Source: Gammaproteobacteria bacterium HGW-Gammaproteobacteria-4
Lineage (GTDB): Bacteria > Pseudomonadota > Gammaproteobacteria > Xanthomonadales > Xanthomonadaceae
Direction of reading: 5' to 3'
Length of the DNA: 64,000 bases
NCBI GenBank assembly: GCA_002839995.1
Contig: PGZC01000008.1
Coordinates: forward strand, 22,671 to 86,670
The translations under genes and the position numbers were made by a program. Below are positions 43,142 through 53,106 of this stretch, one piece after another (position 1 is the stretch's first letter; the number at the start of each line of letters is the position of its first letter). Under the pieces are notes generated by a model. It was not told the DNA's origin. It did not search any database and worked only from the letters and a program-made list of their open reading frames with translations.

Positions 43142-45178
43142 ATGAGCACTGCATCAGGCGCAAAGACCGGCAAGGAACGCGGCGCGCTGACCAATTTGTT
43201 CAGCTTCGTGCTCGTGTTTGCGATCGCGGCATTCTTTCTCAATTTCTACTTCGGCAACCAGCGAAATGCCGAGGAAAACAAGGCGCGCGAATACATCGCC
43301 GAGATCCAGGTGCTTTCGCAGCAGATCGCCAAGTTCTCGGCAGAAGCGGTTTCCGGCGGTTTTGAGGCGTTCTCCGAGCTCAAATCCACGCGCGGACGCA
43401 TCGAGACGTTGGTGCGCAACCTGCAGACCGGCAACCCGGACGACAATGTGCCGTCCTATCAGGGACAGCCCGGGGTGGGCGACGCGTTGCAAAAGCTGGT
43501 CGATACCTGGGCACCGGTAAACAGCAGCGCACAGCGCATTTCCGAGCGCGAAGAGTTGGTGCTTGGGCTGGCCGACACCGCTGCCGAGTTCTCCAGCAGG
43601 GTGCCGCAGTTGCAGGCGAAGATGGATGAGGTGGTGCGCCAGATGATGGACACCGGATCGTCCAGCTCGCAGGTTTACATCGCCATGCGCCAGTTGCTGC
43701 TGGCCGACCGCATGTTGCGTCGTGTCACCGTCATCTTGCAGGGCGGCGCGGGGGCCGTGTCCGCGGCGGATGCCTTCTCGCGCGATGCGCAGGGCTTCGC
43801 CCAGGTGCTGGTTGGTCTGGAACGCGGCAACGCCGAAATGGGCTTGCGCCGGCTCGACAGTGGCGCCGCGCAGCGCGCACTGGCCGAATTGTCCGAGATT
43901 TACACCGACGTGCAGGCGGATGTCGACAGTATCCTGGAATCGTCCACCGATCTGTTCGAGGTAAAGGAAGCGTCGGGGCAGATCTTCCAGGACTCCGCGT
44001 TGATGCTCGACGCGGCGCGCAACCTGAACACGGCCTTCAACGCGCTGCCCAACACGCGCCTGTTTCCAGGGCTGCTGGTCGGTGTAATCGCAGGTATTGC
44101 CGTGGCGGTCGGTTTGGCGGGTCTGCTCTTTGCCCTGTGGCGTGAACAGAACAAACGCCTGCGCGGTCAGCAGGAGCACAATCAGCGCAACCAGGAATCG
44201 ATTCTGCGCCTGCTCGATGAAATGGGCTCGCTTGCGGAAGGCGATCTTACCGTCAAGGCGACCGTGACCGAGGAAATTACCGGCGCGATCGCGGACTCGA
44301 TCAACTTTGCGGTCGAGGCGTTGCGCAGTCTGGTGCAGACGATCAACGAGACCGCCGTGCAGGTCGCTGCCGCGGCGCAGGAGACGCAGGCAACGGCAAT
44401 GCATCTGGCCGAAGCGGCTGAACATCAGGCGCAACAGATCAGCTCCGCTTCGTCGAAGATCCAGGAAATCGCGGTATCCATCGATCAGGTGTCGCGCAAC
44501 TCGGCCGAGTCGGCCGACGTGGCGCAGCGCTCGGTGCAGATCGCGGCAAAAGGCGCGGACGTGGTGCGCCAGACGATTCAGGGCATGGACTCGATTCGCG
44601 ACCAGATCCAGGAGACGTCCAAGCGAATCAAGCGGCTGGGCGAGAGCTCGCAGGAAATCGGCTCGATCGTCGAACTGATCAACGACATCTCCGAGCAGAC
44701 CAACATCCTGGCGCTCAACGCCGCGATCCAGGCGGCGTCGGCGGGTGAAGCGGGTCGCGGGTTCGCGGTGGTGGCCGATGAAGTGCAGCGGCTCGCCGAG
44801 CGCGCATCGAATGCGACCAAGCGAATCGAAACCCTGGTGCAGACGATTCAATCCGACACCAACGAGGCAGTCAGCTCGATGGAGCAGACCACCGCGGAAG
44901 TGGTCGCGGGTGCCCGCTTGGCCGAGGATGCCGGTCTGGCGCTCGGCGAGATCGAAAAGGTGTCTACCGACCTTGCCGATTTGATTAATGGCATTTCATC
45001 GGCGGCGAGCCAGCAGTCGGCAGCGGCGACCAACATCACTTCAACGATGAGCGTGATTCAGGAGATCACGTCGCAGACCTCGCAGGGTGCGAGTCAGACC
45101 GCCGAGTCGATCGGAAACCTCGCGCAACTCGCGGCGGACCTGCGACGCTCGGTGGCCGACTTCAAGTTGCCCGGTTGA
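43142..45178 (+). CDS. pilJ: Pilus chemoreceptor PilJ
   Basis: PilJ is the methyl-accepting chemoreceptor of the Pil-Chp system. The 678-residue product has a first membrane helix at about 20-38 ([19 protein letters not shown]), a periplasmic PilJ sensor domain, a second helix at about 306-332 ([19 protein letters not shown]), a HAMP region, and the signalling hairpin with [20 protein letters not shown] near 518 and [16 protein letters not shown]. No C-terminal methylesterase-binding pentapeptide is visible (it ends VADFKLPG). A GAGG lies before the ATG. Confidence 0.95.
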   Translation: MSTASGAKTGKERGALTNLFSFVLVFAIAAFFLNFYFGNQRNAEENKAREYIAEIQVLSQQIAKFSAEAVSGGFEAFSELKSTRGRIETLVRNLQTGNPDDNVPSYQGQPGVGDALQKLVDTWAPVNSSAQRISEREELVLGLADTAAEFSSRVPQLQAKMDEVVRQMMDTGSSSSQVYIAMRQLLLADRMLRRVTVILQGGAGAVSAADAFSRDAQGFAQVLVGLERGNAEMGLRRLDSGAAQRALAELSEIYTDVQADVDSILESSTDLFEVKEASGQIFQDSALMLDAARNLNTAFNALPNTRLFPGLLVGVIAGIAVAVGLAGLLFALWREQNKRLRGQQEHNQRNQESILRLLDEMGSLAEGDLTVKATVTEEITGAIADSINFAVEALRSLVQTINETAVQVAAAAQETQATAMHLAEAAEHQAQQISSASSKIQEIAVSIDQVSRNSAESADVAQRSVQIAAKGADVVRQTIQGMDSIRDQIQETSKRIKRLGESSQEIGSIVELINDISEQTNILALNAAIQAASAGEAGRGFAVVADEVQRLAERASNATKRIETLVQTIQSDTNEAVSSMEQTTAEVVAGARLAEDAGLALGEIEKVSTDLADLINGISSAASQQSAAATNITSTMSVIQEITSQTSQGASQTAESIGNLAQLAADLRRSVADFKLPG

Positions 45179-45309
45179 GACAGATAATTCGAGATGGCAA
45201 TGCGACTGTGCTCAGATCAGGTTGCACGAAGGTGTCATAGCGATGCGTGGCGGCCATTCGCCGCGTCACAGCACGCGCCACACCTTCCTATCAGGGGCGA
45301 GACCCGGGC

Positions 45310-48300
45310 ATGAGGCTGCAAGAAGACATCAACTTCACCACGCTCAACTGGGTCAAGCCCGAGCTGGATGAAACCTTGCGCCAGGCGCGATTCGCGATCG
45401 AGGCCTTCGTCGAGGACTCCACCGACGCCAGCCAGATGCGTGCGTGTGCCGCGTACCTGCATCAGGTGCACGGTACCTTGCGCATGGTGGAGCTCTATGG
45501 CGCCGCGATGGTCGCAGAGGAAATGGAGCAGTTGGCGCTGTCGCTGCTGGAGAGTTCGGTTACCGAGCGCGACGAGGCGTTTACCGTGCTGATGCGCGGC
45601 ATCGTGCAGTTGCCCGATTACCTTGAGCGCCTGCAGTCGGGGTTGAAGGACATCCCGGTGGTGCTGTTGCCGCTGCTCAACGAGTTGCGTGCCGCGCGCG
45701 GCGAACGTGGTCTGTCCGAGGCGGTGCTGTTCTCGCCGGATCTTTCGCGGCCGCTGCCCGCAGCAGTGTCTGGTCCCACGGTCGAGTTGCCGCAAGATCA
45801 GCTGCGTGCCAAGGCCGAGGCATTGCGGTCGCGTTTCCAGGCGTCGTTGCTGCGTTGGCTTCGCGACGAGGGCAATCCGGAATTGATTGCGGCATTGACC
45901 CAGGTTTGCGATGGACTGGTGGCGATGACGCGATCGGAGCATGCGCGTCGACTGTTCTGGGTCGCTGGTGGGACGCTGGAGGCGCTGCAGGCCGGGGCTT
46001 TCGAGGCGTCGAAGCCGCTCAAGCGCTCGCTGGCCCGCGTCGAACGGGAGATCAAGCGACTTGCCGATGCAGGCGATGCGGCGTTTTCGAAAGATCCGCC
46101 GCTGGAACTCACGCGGCAGTTGCTTTATTTCGTTGCGCACGCGCCTACCGATTACGGCCGCATTCGCGAAATGCGCGACGTTTTCGGGCTGCAGGCGGAC
46201 CTGCCGACCGAGGCGGAGATCGCCCACGCCAAGGGCAGCATGACGGGCCACAACCGCGCCTTGCTGGATACCGTTTGTGGCGCGATCAAGGAAGATCTGC
46301 TGCGCGTCAAGGACATGCTCGACTTGCACATGCGCTCGCCCAGCAACCCGGTTTCGGCGCTGAACGCGCAAGCGGAAGTGCTTGATCGTGTTGCCGACAC
46401 GCTGGGCATGCTGGGGCTGGGAGTGCCGCGGCGCGTCGTGCAGGAGCAAAGCCAGGCGATCGCCGAGGTGGTCGGCGGCAACCGGCCGGCTGATGAAGCA
46501 ACACTGCTCGATATCGCTGGCGCGCTGTTGTACGTGGAAGCTTCGCTTGACGATCAGGTTTCGCGCCTTGGCCAGGCATCGATAGACACCGGCTCCAGTG
46601 GTGATCGCACGCTGCCAGGCTCGGAGGCCCAGCACCTGCTGGACGCCGTGGTCAAGGAGGCGATCGCGAACTTCGCGCAAGCGCGGCAATCGTTCGTGGC
46701 CTTCATCGAGACCAATTGGGACAGCGCCCAGCTCAGCGATGTGCCACGGTTGCTCGATGAGGTTGCCGGTGCGCTTCGTATCCTGGAGTTGAGCGAAGTA
46801 GCGCAATTGATGACCGCAGTCGGCCGGTTCACCCAGAACGAACTGATCGTATTGCGTCGCGTCCCCGACGCCGCGCAGATCGATACGTTCGCCGAAGCCG
46901 TCGCTGCACTGGAATACTTTCTCGAAGCGCTTCGCGATCATCGACCGGGCCGCGAAACGATACTGGAGCATGCTCGCCAAGGCATGGAGCAACTGGGCTA
47001 TTGGCCGTTGCCCGCGATGATTCAGAGCGAGTCGCAAGAACCGGCTGCGGCAACGACCACCGCAGCGGTGCCGGCAGCGTTTGATAGCGAGGAAACGGGC
47101 GGCGCCGTGCAGCCTGATCTTGCCGATGCTTCGGTAGCGTTGGCTGGATCAGGCGATCTGGCCATTTCCCTTCCGGAAGTTGCCAGCGACGCCCGGGAGT
47201 TTGCTTCCAACAGCGCGTCTGCTGAAGCCGCATCCGTCGTCGTGCCGTCGTCCGCGGTCGGTAAACTGATTGGCTTTGAGAGTGCAACCGACGATATCGA
47301 CGATGAGATTCGTGAAGTGTTCCTGGAAGAGTTCCAGGAGGAAGTTCAGAATCTTCAGCAGACCTTGCCGGCATGGCGCGCCAATCCGGAAGCGCTCGAT
47401 GTGCTGCGGTCCATCCGACGGGTGTTTCATACCCTGAAAGGCAGTGGTCGTCTTGTCGGTGCCATGTCTCTTGGCGAGTTCAGCTGGCGTGTGGAGAACA
47501 TGCTGAATCGGGTGCTGGAAGGTTCGCGCGAGGCATCGCCTGCGGTGATGGCGATCCTCGATGCCGCGTGCCAGGCGTTGCCGCATATGCATGAGGCGCT
47601 TCGCACTGGCGCGGCTTCGGTGGCGATCGACATCGAGGCCATCAAATCGGTAGCGGATCGGATCGCCGCTGGCGAAGAAGCGTGGTTGCAGGCGCCGGAA
47701 GGCGATGTGCAGGCCGCGGCACCGGCCGGGATTGCGGCGCATGCGCCGGATGATTCAGTGCATGCCGAAGTCGATGAAGTACCGGCGCAGCCGCTGCAAC
47801 CTGATGAACGCGAGGCTGCGCGGGCAGCACAATCCGACGACGGCGCCACACAAACCCGTGTCGCGGTGCAGCCTATCGATACCGTGTTGTTCGAGATACT
47901 CAAGGCCGAGGTCGCCGGGCATCTCAACACCATCGATGAGTGGCTGGATGCAGCCAACGGTCGCGGTTTTGCCGCGACGGATCAGTTGCTACGCGCCATG
48001 CACACCATCAGCGGCGCGTTCGCGATGACCGAGGTTCCGGCGATTACCGAAGTGACCGGGCCGATGGAGTCGTATATCAAGCGCCTGCTGGCGCACAAGC
48101 GGATCGCCAGCGCGCAAGGGGTGGGCCTGATAGCGGACGCCGCGAGCGCGATCCGGTCGGTCATGCACGCTCTGGAAACCCCGCAGAACGGCTTGCCGGA
48201 CTTTGCGCCGCTGGCGGCACGCGTCCGCGCCGAGCGCGACACCTTGCCTGAACCGACCATGCCCAGTGTCGAAGCGCATGTATTCGCTGTGGATGACGAG

Positions 48301-51111
48301 GCAGACAGTGCCGGTTCGTTGGTTGCGGTGACGCTTGATGCGCCGGATATCAGCGGCTTGCCATCATTCGTGGATTCCGACGCGATCGATGCGCCGATCG
48401 AAGCCGCCGCCGCCGAAGCCGCCGCCGCCGACGCTGCCGCTGCCGACGCTGCTGCCGCCGAAGCTGCTGCAGCCGAAGCTGCTGCCGCCGACGCTGCCGC
48501 CGCCGAAGCTGTCGCCGAAGCTGTCGCCGCCGAAGCTGCCGCCGCCGAAGCTGCCGACGCTGCCGCCGCCGAAGCGGCTGCCGCCGACGCTGCTGCCGCC
48601 GAAGCGGCTACTGCCGAAGCGGCTGCTGCCGAAGCGGCTGCTGCCGAAGCTGCCGCCGCCGAAGCTGCCGCCGCCGAAGCTGCCGCCGCCGAAGTTGCCG
48701 CCGCCGAAGTTGCCGCCGCCGAAGCGGCCGCTGCCGACGCTGCTGCTGCCGACGCTGCTGCTGCCGAAGCTGCCGCTGCCGAAGCGGCCGCTGCCGAAGC
48801 GGCTGCTGCCGAAGCTGCCGCTGCCGAAGCTGCCGCTGCCGAAGCTGTCGCTGCCGAAGCCACGGCTATCGAAAGCGCCACACCTGATTCCGCCGCACCT
48901 TCGACCACTGCGCTGATCGAGGACGAACCCGACCCCGAAGTGCCGCTCGATCTGAGCGACCTGGATGAAGAGTTGCTCGATATCTTTATCGAAGAGTCGA
49001 CCGACCTGCTCGATCACTCCGATACATTGTTGACGCAGTTGCGCGAAAACCTCTCCGAGCGCGAGCCGGTGGTCGGTTTGCAGCGCGATCTGCATACGCT
49101 GAAAGGCGGTGCGCGCATGTCCGGTATCGCCGAAATGGGCGACCTTGGGCATGTGATGGAGTCGCTGCTGGAGGCGGTTGCCGAGGGGCGTTTCGACTTG
49201 GGCTTGCCAGGGCTGGTATTGCTTGAGCGCGGATTCGACCGATTGCACGGCATGTTGTCGCGAATCACTGCGCGCCAAGCCATCGCGATGCCGGTCAATC
49301 TGATCGCCCGCTTTGAGGCGGCGTCTACCGGTAAATTCGAGTCGTCCGAGCCCGCAGTCGCCCCGGTGATCGACAAGGCCGCGCCCACGAAGCCGAAGCG
49401 GGATATCGCGCAAACGGTCGTCGCCAAACCCGGGAAGACGCATCCGGGCGGTCGCTTGTCGGCACCGATCGAAACCGACTTCGACGACGCCGACGACATG
49501 CATGTGCGAGCGCCGCAGGAGCAGGTCCGCATCCGTGCCGACCTGCTCGATCGCCTGGTCAATTACGCCGGCGAAGTCGCCATTTATCGCGCGCGCCTCG
49601 AACAACAACTGGCGAGTTTCCGCACCAATCTGGGCGAGCTCGATCAGACCACCTCACGCTTGCGCGATCAGTTGCGCAAACTCGAGATCGAAACCGAAGC
49701 CCAGATCATTGCGCGTTTCCAGCGCGAGCCGGATATGGCGGATGAAACCTTCGATCCGCTCGAACTCGATCGATTCTCGACGCTGCAACAGCTCACCCGG
49801 GCATTGTCCGAGTCGGCGGCCGATTTGACCAACCTCGAGCAGGTGCTCGATGACCTCACCCGCCAGCACGAAACCTTGTTGCTGCAACAATCGCGGGTGA
49901 GCTCGGACCTTCAGGAAGGGCTCATGCGTACGCGCATGGTGCCGTTCGATTCGTTGGTGCCGCGTCTGCGACGCATTTTGCGCCAGGCGGGTTCGGAAAC
50001 CGGGAAGTCGGTGCAGCTCAAAGTCGACGGTGCGCAGGGCGAAATGGATCGCAGCGTGCTCGAGCGCATCACCGCGCCGCTGGAGCACATGCTGCGAAAT
50101 TCGGTGGCGCACGGCGTGGAATCGCCAGCGGACCGGGCCAAAGTCGGAAAGCCTGGTGATGGGTTGGTGCGTATTGCGGTTTCCCGCGAAGGCTCCGAAG
50201 TGGTGATTGCCGTCTCCGACGACGGCCGCGGACTCGATGCCGCTGCGATTCGCGCCAAGGCCATCGAGCGTGGGCTGCTCGCCGCCGATGCCGAAGTGCC
50301 GGATGCCGAACTGTATGGGTTCATTTTGCAGACCGGTTTTTCCACCGCCGAGTCGGTCAGCAAGCTCGCGGGTCGCGGTGTCGGCATGGATGTGGTGCAC
50401 AGCGAAATTCGCCAATTGGGCGGCACGCTGGGTATCCGCTCGCGTGCGGGCAAGGGTACCGAGTTCCTGATTCGCCTGCCGTTTACGCTCGCGGTGACGC
50501 AGGCGGTATTCGTCAAGATCGGCGAAACCAGCTTCGCGGTGCCGATCGCCTCGGTCGCGGGTGTGGGCCGTATCGATCGCGACGAGCTGGAAATGGGGCA
50601 GCTTCGTGGCGATGCGTTGTACCGGTATGCGGGCGATGATTATCCGGTGCACGATCTGGGCATGCTGATCGGGCATGCGCCAGCCAAGGCGGCGGAAAGT
50701 CTGCAAATGCCTCTGTTGTTGGCGCGTTCGGGTGAATTGCGTGCAGCCATCGCTGTGGATCAGGTGCTCGGCAGCCGCGAAATCGTGGTCAAGCCGGTGG
50801 GCCCGCAGGTCAGTTCGTTGCCCGGGATTTTCGGCGCTACGGTAATGGGCGACGGCAGCGTGGTGGTCATTCTCGACGTGCTCCCGCTGGTACGCCGCCA
50901 CCTTAGCCATGTCGACAGTGCGGAAACGCTGCTGGAACCGCGTGCTGCGGTTCGCCCGGTCGCACGTGTGCCGTTGGTGATGGTCGTCGATGATTCGATC
51001 ACCATGCGCAAGGTGTCCAGCCGTGTCCTTGAACGCCAGAACTATGAAGTTACGAATTGGCCACTCACATGCGCAACGATGCGCGTCTTCGCCATATTCC
51101 GATCATCATGA
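45310..51111 (+). CDS. chpA: Chemotaxis kinase ChpA with disrupted receiver domain
   Basis: ChpA is the hybrid CheA-type kinase of twitching motility. The open frame codes 1933 residues: an N-terminal FimL-like part with a degenerate Hpt (His54), Hpt domains with His707 (HTLKGSGRLVGA), His898 (HTISGAFAM) and His1262 (HTLKGGARMSG), an (AAAAE/D) linker around 1030-1185, a dimerisation part, an ATPase domain with Asn1597 (HMLRNSVAHGVESP), VSDDGRGLD and GRGVGMDVV, a CheW domain, and a receiver that starts VMVVDDSITMRKVSSRVLER. The receiver breaks off after NYEVT and continues in another frame after a deletion of about 94 bp. The ATG at 45310 is the only start giving the normal N-terminus. Confidence 0.88.
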   Translation: MRLQEDINFTTLNWVKPELDETLRQARFAIEAFVEDSTDASQMRACAAYLHQVHGTLRMVELYGAAMVAEEMEQLALSLLESSVTERDEAFTVLMRGIVQLPDYLERLQSGLKDIPVVLLPLLNELRAARGERGLSEAVLFSPDLSRPLPAAVSGPTVELPQDQLRAKAEALRSRFQASLLRWLRDEGNPELIAALTQVCDGLVAMTRSEHARRLFWVAGGTLEALQAGAFEASKPLKRSLARVEREIKRLADAGDAAFSKDPPLELTRQLLYFVAHAPTDYGRIREMRDVFGLQADLPTEAEIAHAKGSMTGHNRALLDTVCGAIKEDLLRVKDMLDLHMRSPSNPVSALNAQAEVLDRVADTLGMLGLGVPRRVVQEQSQAIAEVVGGNRPADEATLLDIAGALLYVEASLDDQVSRLGQASIDTGSSGDRTLPGSEAQHLLDAVVKEAIANFAQARQSFVAFIETNWDSAQLSDVPRLLDEVAGALRILELSEVAQLMTAVGRFTQNELIVLRRVPDAAQIDTFAEAVAALEYFLEALRDHRPGRETILEHARQGMEQLGYWPLPAMIQSESQEPAAATTTAAVPAAFDSEETGGAVQPDLADASVALAGSGDLAISLPEVASDAREFASNSASAEAASVVVPSSAVGKLIGFESATDDIDDEIREVFLEEFQEEVQNLQQTLPAWRANPEALDVLRSIRRVFHTLKGSGRLVGAMSLGEFSWRVENMLNRVLEGSREASPAVMAILDAACQALPHMHEALRTGAASVAIDIEAIKSVADRIAAGEEAWLQAPEGDVQAAAPAGIAAHAPDDSVHAEVDEVPAQPLQPDEREAARAAQSDDGATQTRVAVQPIDTVLFEILKAEVAGHLNTIDEWLDAANGRGFAATDQLLRAMHTISGAFAMTEVPAITEVTGPMESYIKRLLAHKRIASAQGVGLIADAASAIRSVMHALETPQNGLPDFAPLAARVRAERDTLPEPTMPSVEAHVFAVDDEADSAGSLVAVTLDAPDISGLPSFVDSDAIDAPIEAAAAEAAAADAAAADAAAAEAAAAEAAAADAAAAEAVAEAVAAEAAAAEAADAAAAEAAAADAAAAEAATAEAAAAEAAAAEAAAAEAAAAEAAAAEVAAAEVAAAEAAAADAAAADAAAAEAAAAEAAAAEAAAAEAAAAEAAAAEAVAAEATAIESATPDSAAPSTTALIEDEPDPEVPLDLSDLDEELLDIFIEESTDLLDHSDTLLTQLRENLSEREPVVGLQRDLHTLKGGARMSGIAEMGDLGHVMESLLEAVAEGRFDLGLPGLVLLERGFDRLHGMLSRITARQAIAMPVNLIARFEAASTGKFESSEPAVAPVIDKAAPTKPKRDIAQTVVAKPGKTHPGGRLSAPIETDFDDADDMHVRAPQEQVRIRADLLDRLVNYAGEVAIYRARLEQQLASFRTNLGELDQTTSRLRDQLRKLEIETEAQIIARFQREPDMADETFDPLELDRFSTLQQLTRALSESAADLTNLEQVLDDLTRQHETLLLQQSRVSSDLQEGLMRTRMVPFDSLVPRLRRILRQAGSETGKSVQLKVDGAQGEMDRSVLERITAPLEHMLRNSVAHGVESPADRAKVGKPGDGLVRIAVSREGSEVVIAVSDDGRGLDAAAIRAKAIERGLLAADAEVPDAELYGFILQTGFSTAESVSKLAGRGVGMDVVHSEIRQLGGTLGIRSRAGKGTEFLIRLPFTLAVTQAVFVKIGETSFAVPIASVAGVGRIDRDELEMGQLRGDALYRYAGDDYPVHDLGMLIGHAPAKAAESLQMPLLLARSGELRAAIAVDQVLGSREIVVKPVGPQVSSLPGIFGATVMGDGSVVVILDVLPLVRRHLSHVDSAETLLEPRAAVRPVARVPLVMVVDDSITMRKVSSRVLERQNYEVTNWPLTCATMRVFAIFRSS
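48402..48861 (+). repeat. In-frame 15-bp repeat coding (AAAAE/D) pentapeptides in chpA
   Basis: About 30 near-perfect 15-base units of the form GCCGCCGCCGAAGCT follow each other, with synonymous changes (GCT, GCG, GAC for GAA) and two shorter units (GTCGCCGAAGCT). They code AAAEA or AAADA, so they would form a long charged-alanine helix between the third and fourth Hpt domains. Antisense and shifted frames of the array give the Ala-, Gly-, Ser- and Pro-rich open frames that overlap it. Confidence 0.93.
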
Positions 51112-51251
51112 TCACTTCGCGAAGCGGCGAAAAGCACCGTCAGCGCGCATTCGAAATCGGCGTCAACCGCTATCTCGGCAAGCCATATCAGGAAGCCGAA
51201 TTGCTGCGCAACGTCGGCGAGTTGCTCAGTGGCGGAGACAGCAATGGCTAG
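51054..51251 (+). pseudogene. chpA: Out-of-frame C-terminal half of the ChpA receiver domain
   Basis: In the frame one base behind chpA, bases 51054-51248 read ELATHMRNDARLRHIPIIMI, then TSRSGEKHRQRAF and GVNRYLGKPYQEAELL, and stop at TAG. This is the expected end of the ChpA receiver, with the conserved Thr/Ser and the Lys of GKPY. The middle (AKDG to DGY of normal ChpA, with the phosphoacceptor Asp) is missing. A TTG at 51057 could start it, but no ribosome site is seen. It overlaps the CheB-like start by eight bases. Confidence 0.85.
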
Positions 51252-53106
51252 TGTCCCGGCACGCGTGGCATTGCTGGGTGTGGAAGGCGAAGCGCGCACC
51301 CAGTTGCGGCAGGTGCTGCTCGACTTCGGTGCGCAGATCAGCATTGAGGCCGACCCGCGCGCGGTCGAGCCTGCGGCGCTCAGCGCAGCGGGCTCCTCGA
51401 TCATTCTGGTCAGTCTCGACGACCGGATCGAAGATGCGTTGGACGCGTTCCAGCCGCTGTTCGATGCGCCGGGCGTGAGCGTGATCTTCGATGAGGCCGA
51501 AGTGACGCGTAAATTGGGCGGCTGGGAGCTTGCCCGTTGGGCGCGGCATCTGGCCAGCAAATTGTCCGGTGACGCGGCAGCGGCGTTGCCGGCCGCGCCG
51601 GATCACGCGCAGCGCGTGCAGTCCTTCGACATGCGGCCGCAGCCGGGCGCCCCGATTCGACCGGATCAGGAGATGAGTGCCGCGACCCTGTCCGAATACA
51701 CCAGCGACACCCCCGAGCTGGCGCGCGACGTACCGGCGCTGGAGGTGCCAGGCGGTGGCGCGCGGGTGGCGTATGCGCCGGCCTATGTCCGTACCGAAGA
51801 AACCGTTGACGCGTTGCAACTGGATGATGATGAGATCGCACGTGCGTTGACCGGCGGAAGCGATGACCGGCCGAATGCGGATCATTCGCCCGCGGCGTCG
51901 ATCGAGGATATCCGGATCGACGACATCGGGATCGAGCTGTCCGGCGATATCAATCTCACCGATTACGTCGGGGAGCCGATGCCCGCCGTCACGGTGGTTT
52001 CCGGGGTCGATGAGGCCTCCGCCGAGGTCTCGCAAGCTGATGGTGGCGATTCGGTCGTGCTCGAACTGGACGAGAGCTATCTGGAGACGGACTTCTCGTT
52101 CACCGCCGATACCGCATCGACAGCAGGTGGCGATGACGAGCCGACGCTGAGCTTCGCGCAGTTTGACGGCTCCGATGACGAAGAGATGGCGCTCGATCCG
52201 GACTTGCTGGCATTGGCTGCGCAGTTGGATGCGAATACCAGCGACGACCAGGATGGCGCCGAACGCGTCACGGAGTACGACTTCGCACGGCGCAGCGACA
52301 ATGACGATATTCGCGATATCGAACCAGGCGTCGAGTCCTCCGGAATGGACCGTATGCGCTCGGACGCGCCTGCGCAACCGCCAGAAAACGAACAAGCGGC
52401 CAACAAGATCAGCCCGTTCGCCAATCTTTCGCTGGTATCGGATGACGATGATTCGCCGAACGATACCGTTACCCGGGGGCACGATCCGGTAGTGCCTGCC
52501 GACATCGACTTTGACGCACTGATCGCGGGGCTCTCGCTTGCCGACGACGATGCCAGCACGGTTGCCACCCAGCAAGGCGCAGTGGTCATTTTTTCCGGCG
52601 CCGGAGGCCCGGACGCCGTGCGCCAGGTGCTTGCCAATCTGCCCAGCGATCTGCCGGTGCCGGTGGTATTGATACAGCACCTCGATGGGGCCAATCACGA
52701 TCGACTGATCCCGCAATTGGCGAAAGTCAGCACGCTGCCTGTGGTTCTGGCCGCGGTGGGAATGAGTGTCGATGCCGGTCGTGTATTCGTGGTGCCCGGC
52801 GATCTGGGCGTGTCGATCGGTCGTCACGGCAACATGTCTTTTGCTGCGGAGCCGCCGACCGCCGACGTGCAGCTGGCCCAGCTAATGACCCTGGGTCGCG
52901 ATCTGGTGGTTGCGCTCGCCAGTGGCGCGCCGGCGGCATTGGCGAATCGATTGGCGGAATGCGTGTCTGCTGGCGCGACCGTGATCGCCCAGGACCCGGC
53001 GAGTTGCATCGATGCCGCGGCATGTGCGAGCGCGCAAGTTGCCGGTGGTCAGGTGGGGGCGATGGCTGAGTTGACCGCCAAAGCGGTGGAGCGGTGGAAG
53101 AAATGA
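51244..53106 (+). CDS. Degenerate CheB-like protein of the Pil-Chp cluster
   Basis: The 620-residue product has an N-terminal receiver-like fold (ARVALLGVEGEARTQLRQVL) without a clear phosphoacceptor, a long acidic, low-complexity middle (about 150-440), and a C-terminal CheB methylesterase-like domain: VVIFSGAGGPDAVRQVL near 448 and VLIQHLDGANHD near 475. In CheB the first motif is GASTGG with the catalytic Ser; here the aligned residue is Gly452. The Asp of the late GxDG motif is also absent. An active methylesterase is therefore unlikely. The ATG at 51244 has GGAG upstream. Confidence 0.8.
   Translation: MASVPARVALLGVEGEARTQLRQVLLDFGAQISIEADPRAVEPAALSAAGSSIILVSLDDRIEDALDAFQPLFDAPGVSVIFDEAEVTRKLGGWELARWARHLASKLSGDAAAALPAAPDHAQRVQSFDMRPQPGAPIRPDQEMSAATLSEYTSDTPELARDVPALEVPGGGARVAYAPAYVRTEETVDALQLDDDEIARALTGGSDDRPNADHSPAASIEDIRIDDIGIELSGDINLTDYVGEPMPAVTVVSGVDEASAEVSQADGGDSVVLELDESYLETDFSFTADTASTAGGDDEPTLSFAQFDGSDDEEMALDPDLLALAAQLDANTSDDQDGAERVTEYDFARRSDNDDIRDIEPGVESSGMDRMRSDAPAQPPENEQAANKISPFANLSLVSDDDDSPNDTVTRGHDPVVPADIDFDALIAGLSLADDDASTVATQQGAVVIFSGAGGPDAVRQVLANLPSDLPVPVVLIQHLDGANHDRLIPQLAKVSTLPVVLAAVGMSVDAGRVFVVPGDLGVSIGRHGNMSFAAEPPTADVQLAQLMTLGRDLVVALASGAPAALANRLAECVSAGATVIAQDPASCIDAAACASAQVAGGQVGAMAELTAKAVERWKK

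Noticed and set aside
43154..44851. A 565-codon open frame antisense to pilJ
   Set aside because: Shadow of the pilJ coding frame; composition is His- and Arg-rich, with no domain.
47982..49608. Ala-, Ser-, Gly- and Phe-rich antisense frames across the chpA repeat
   Set aside because: They arise from the 15-bp repeat read on the other strand and carry no support as genes.
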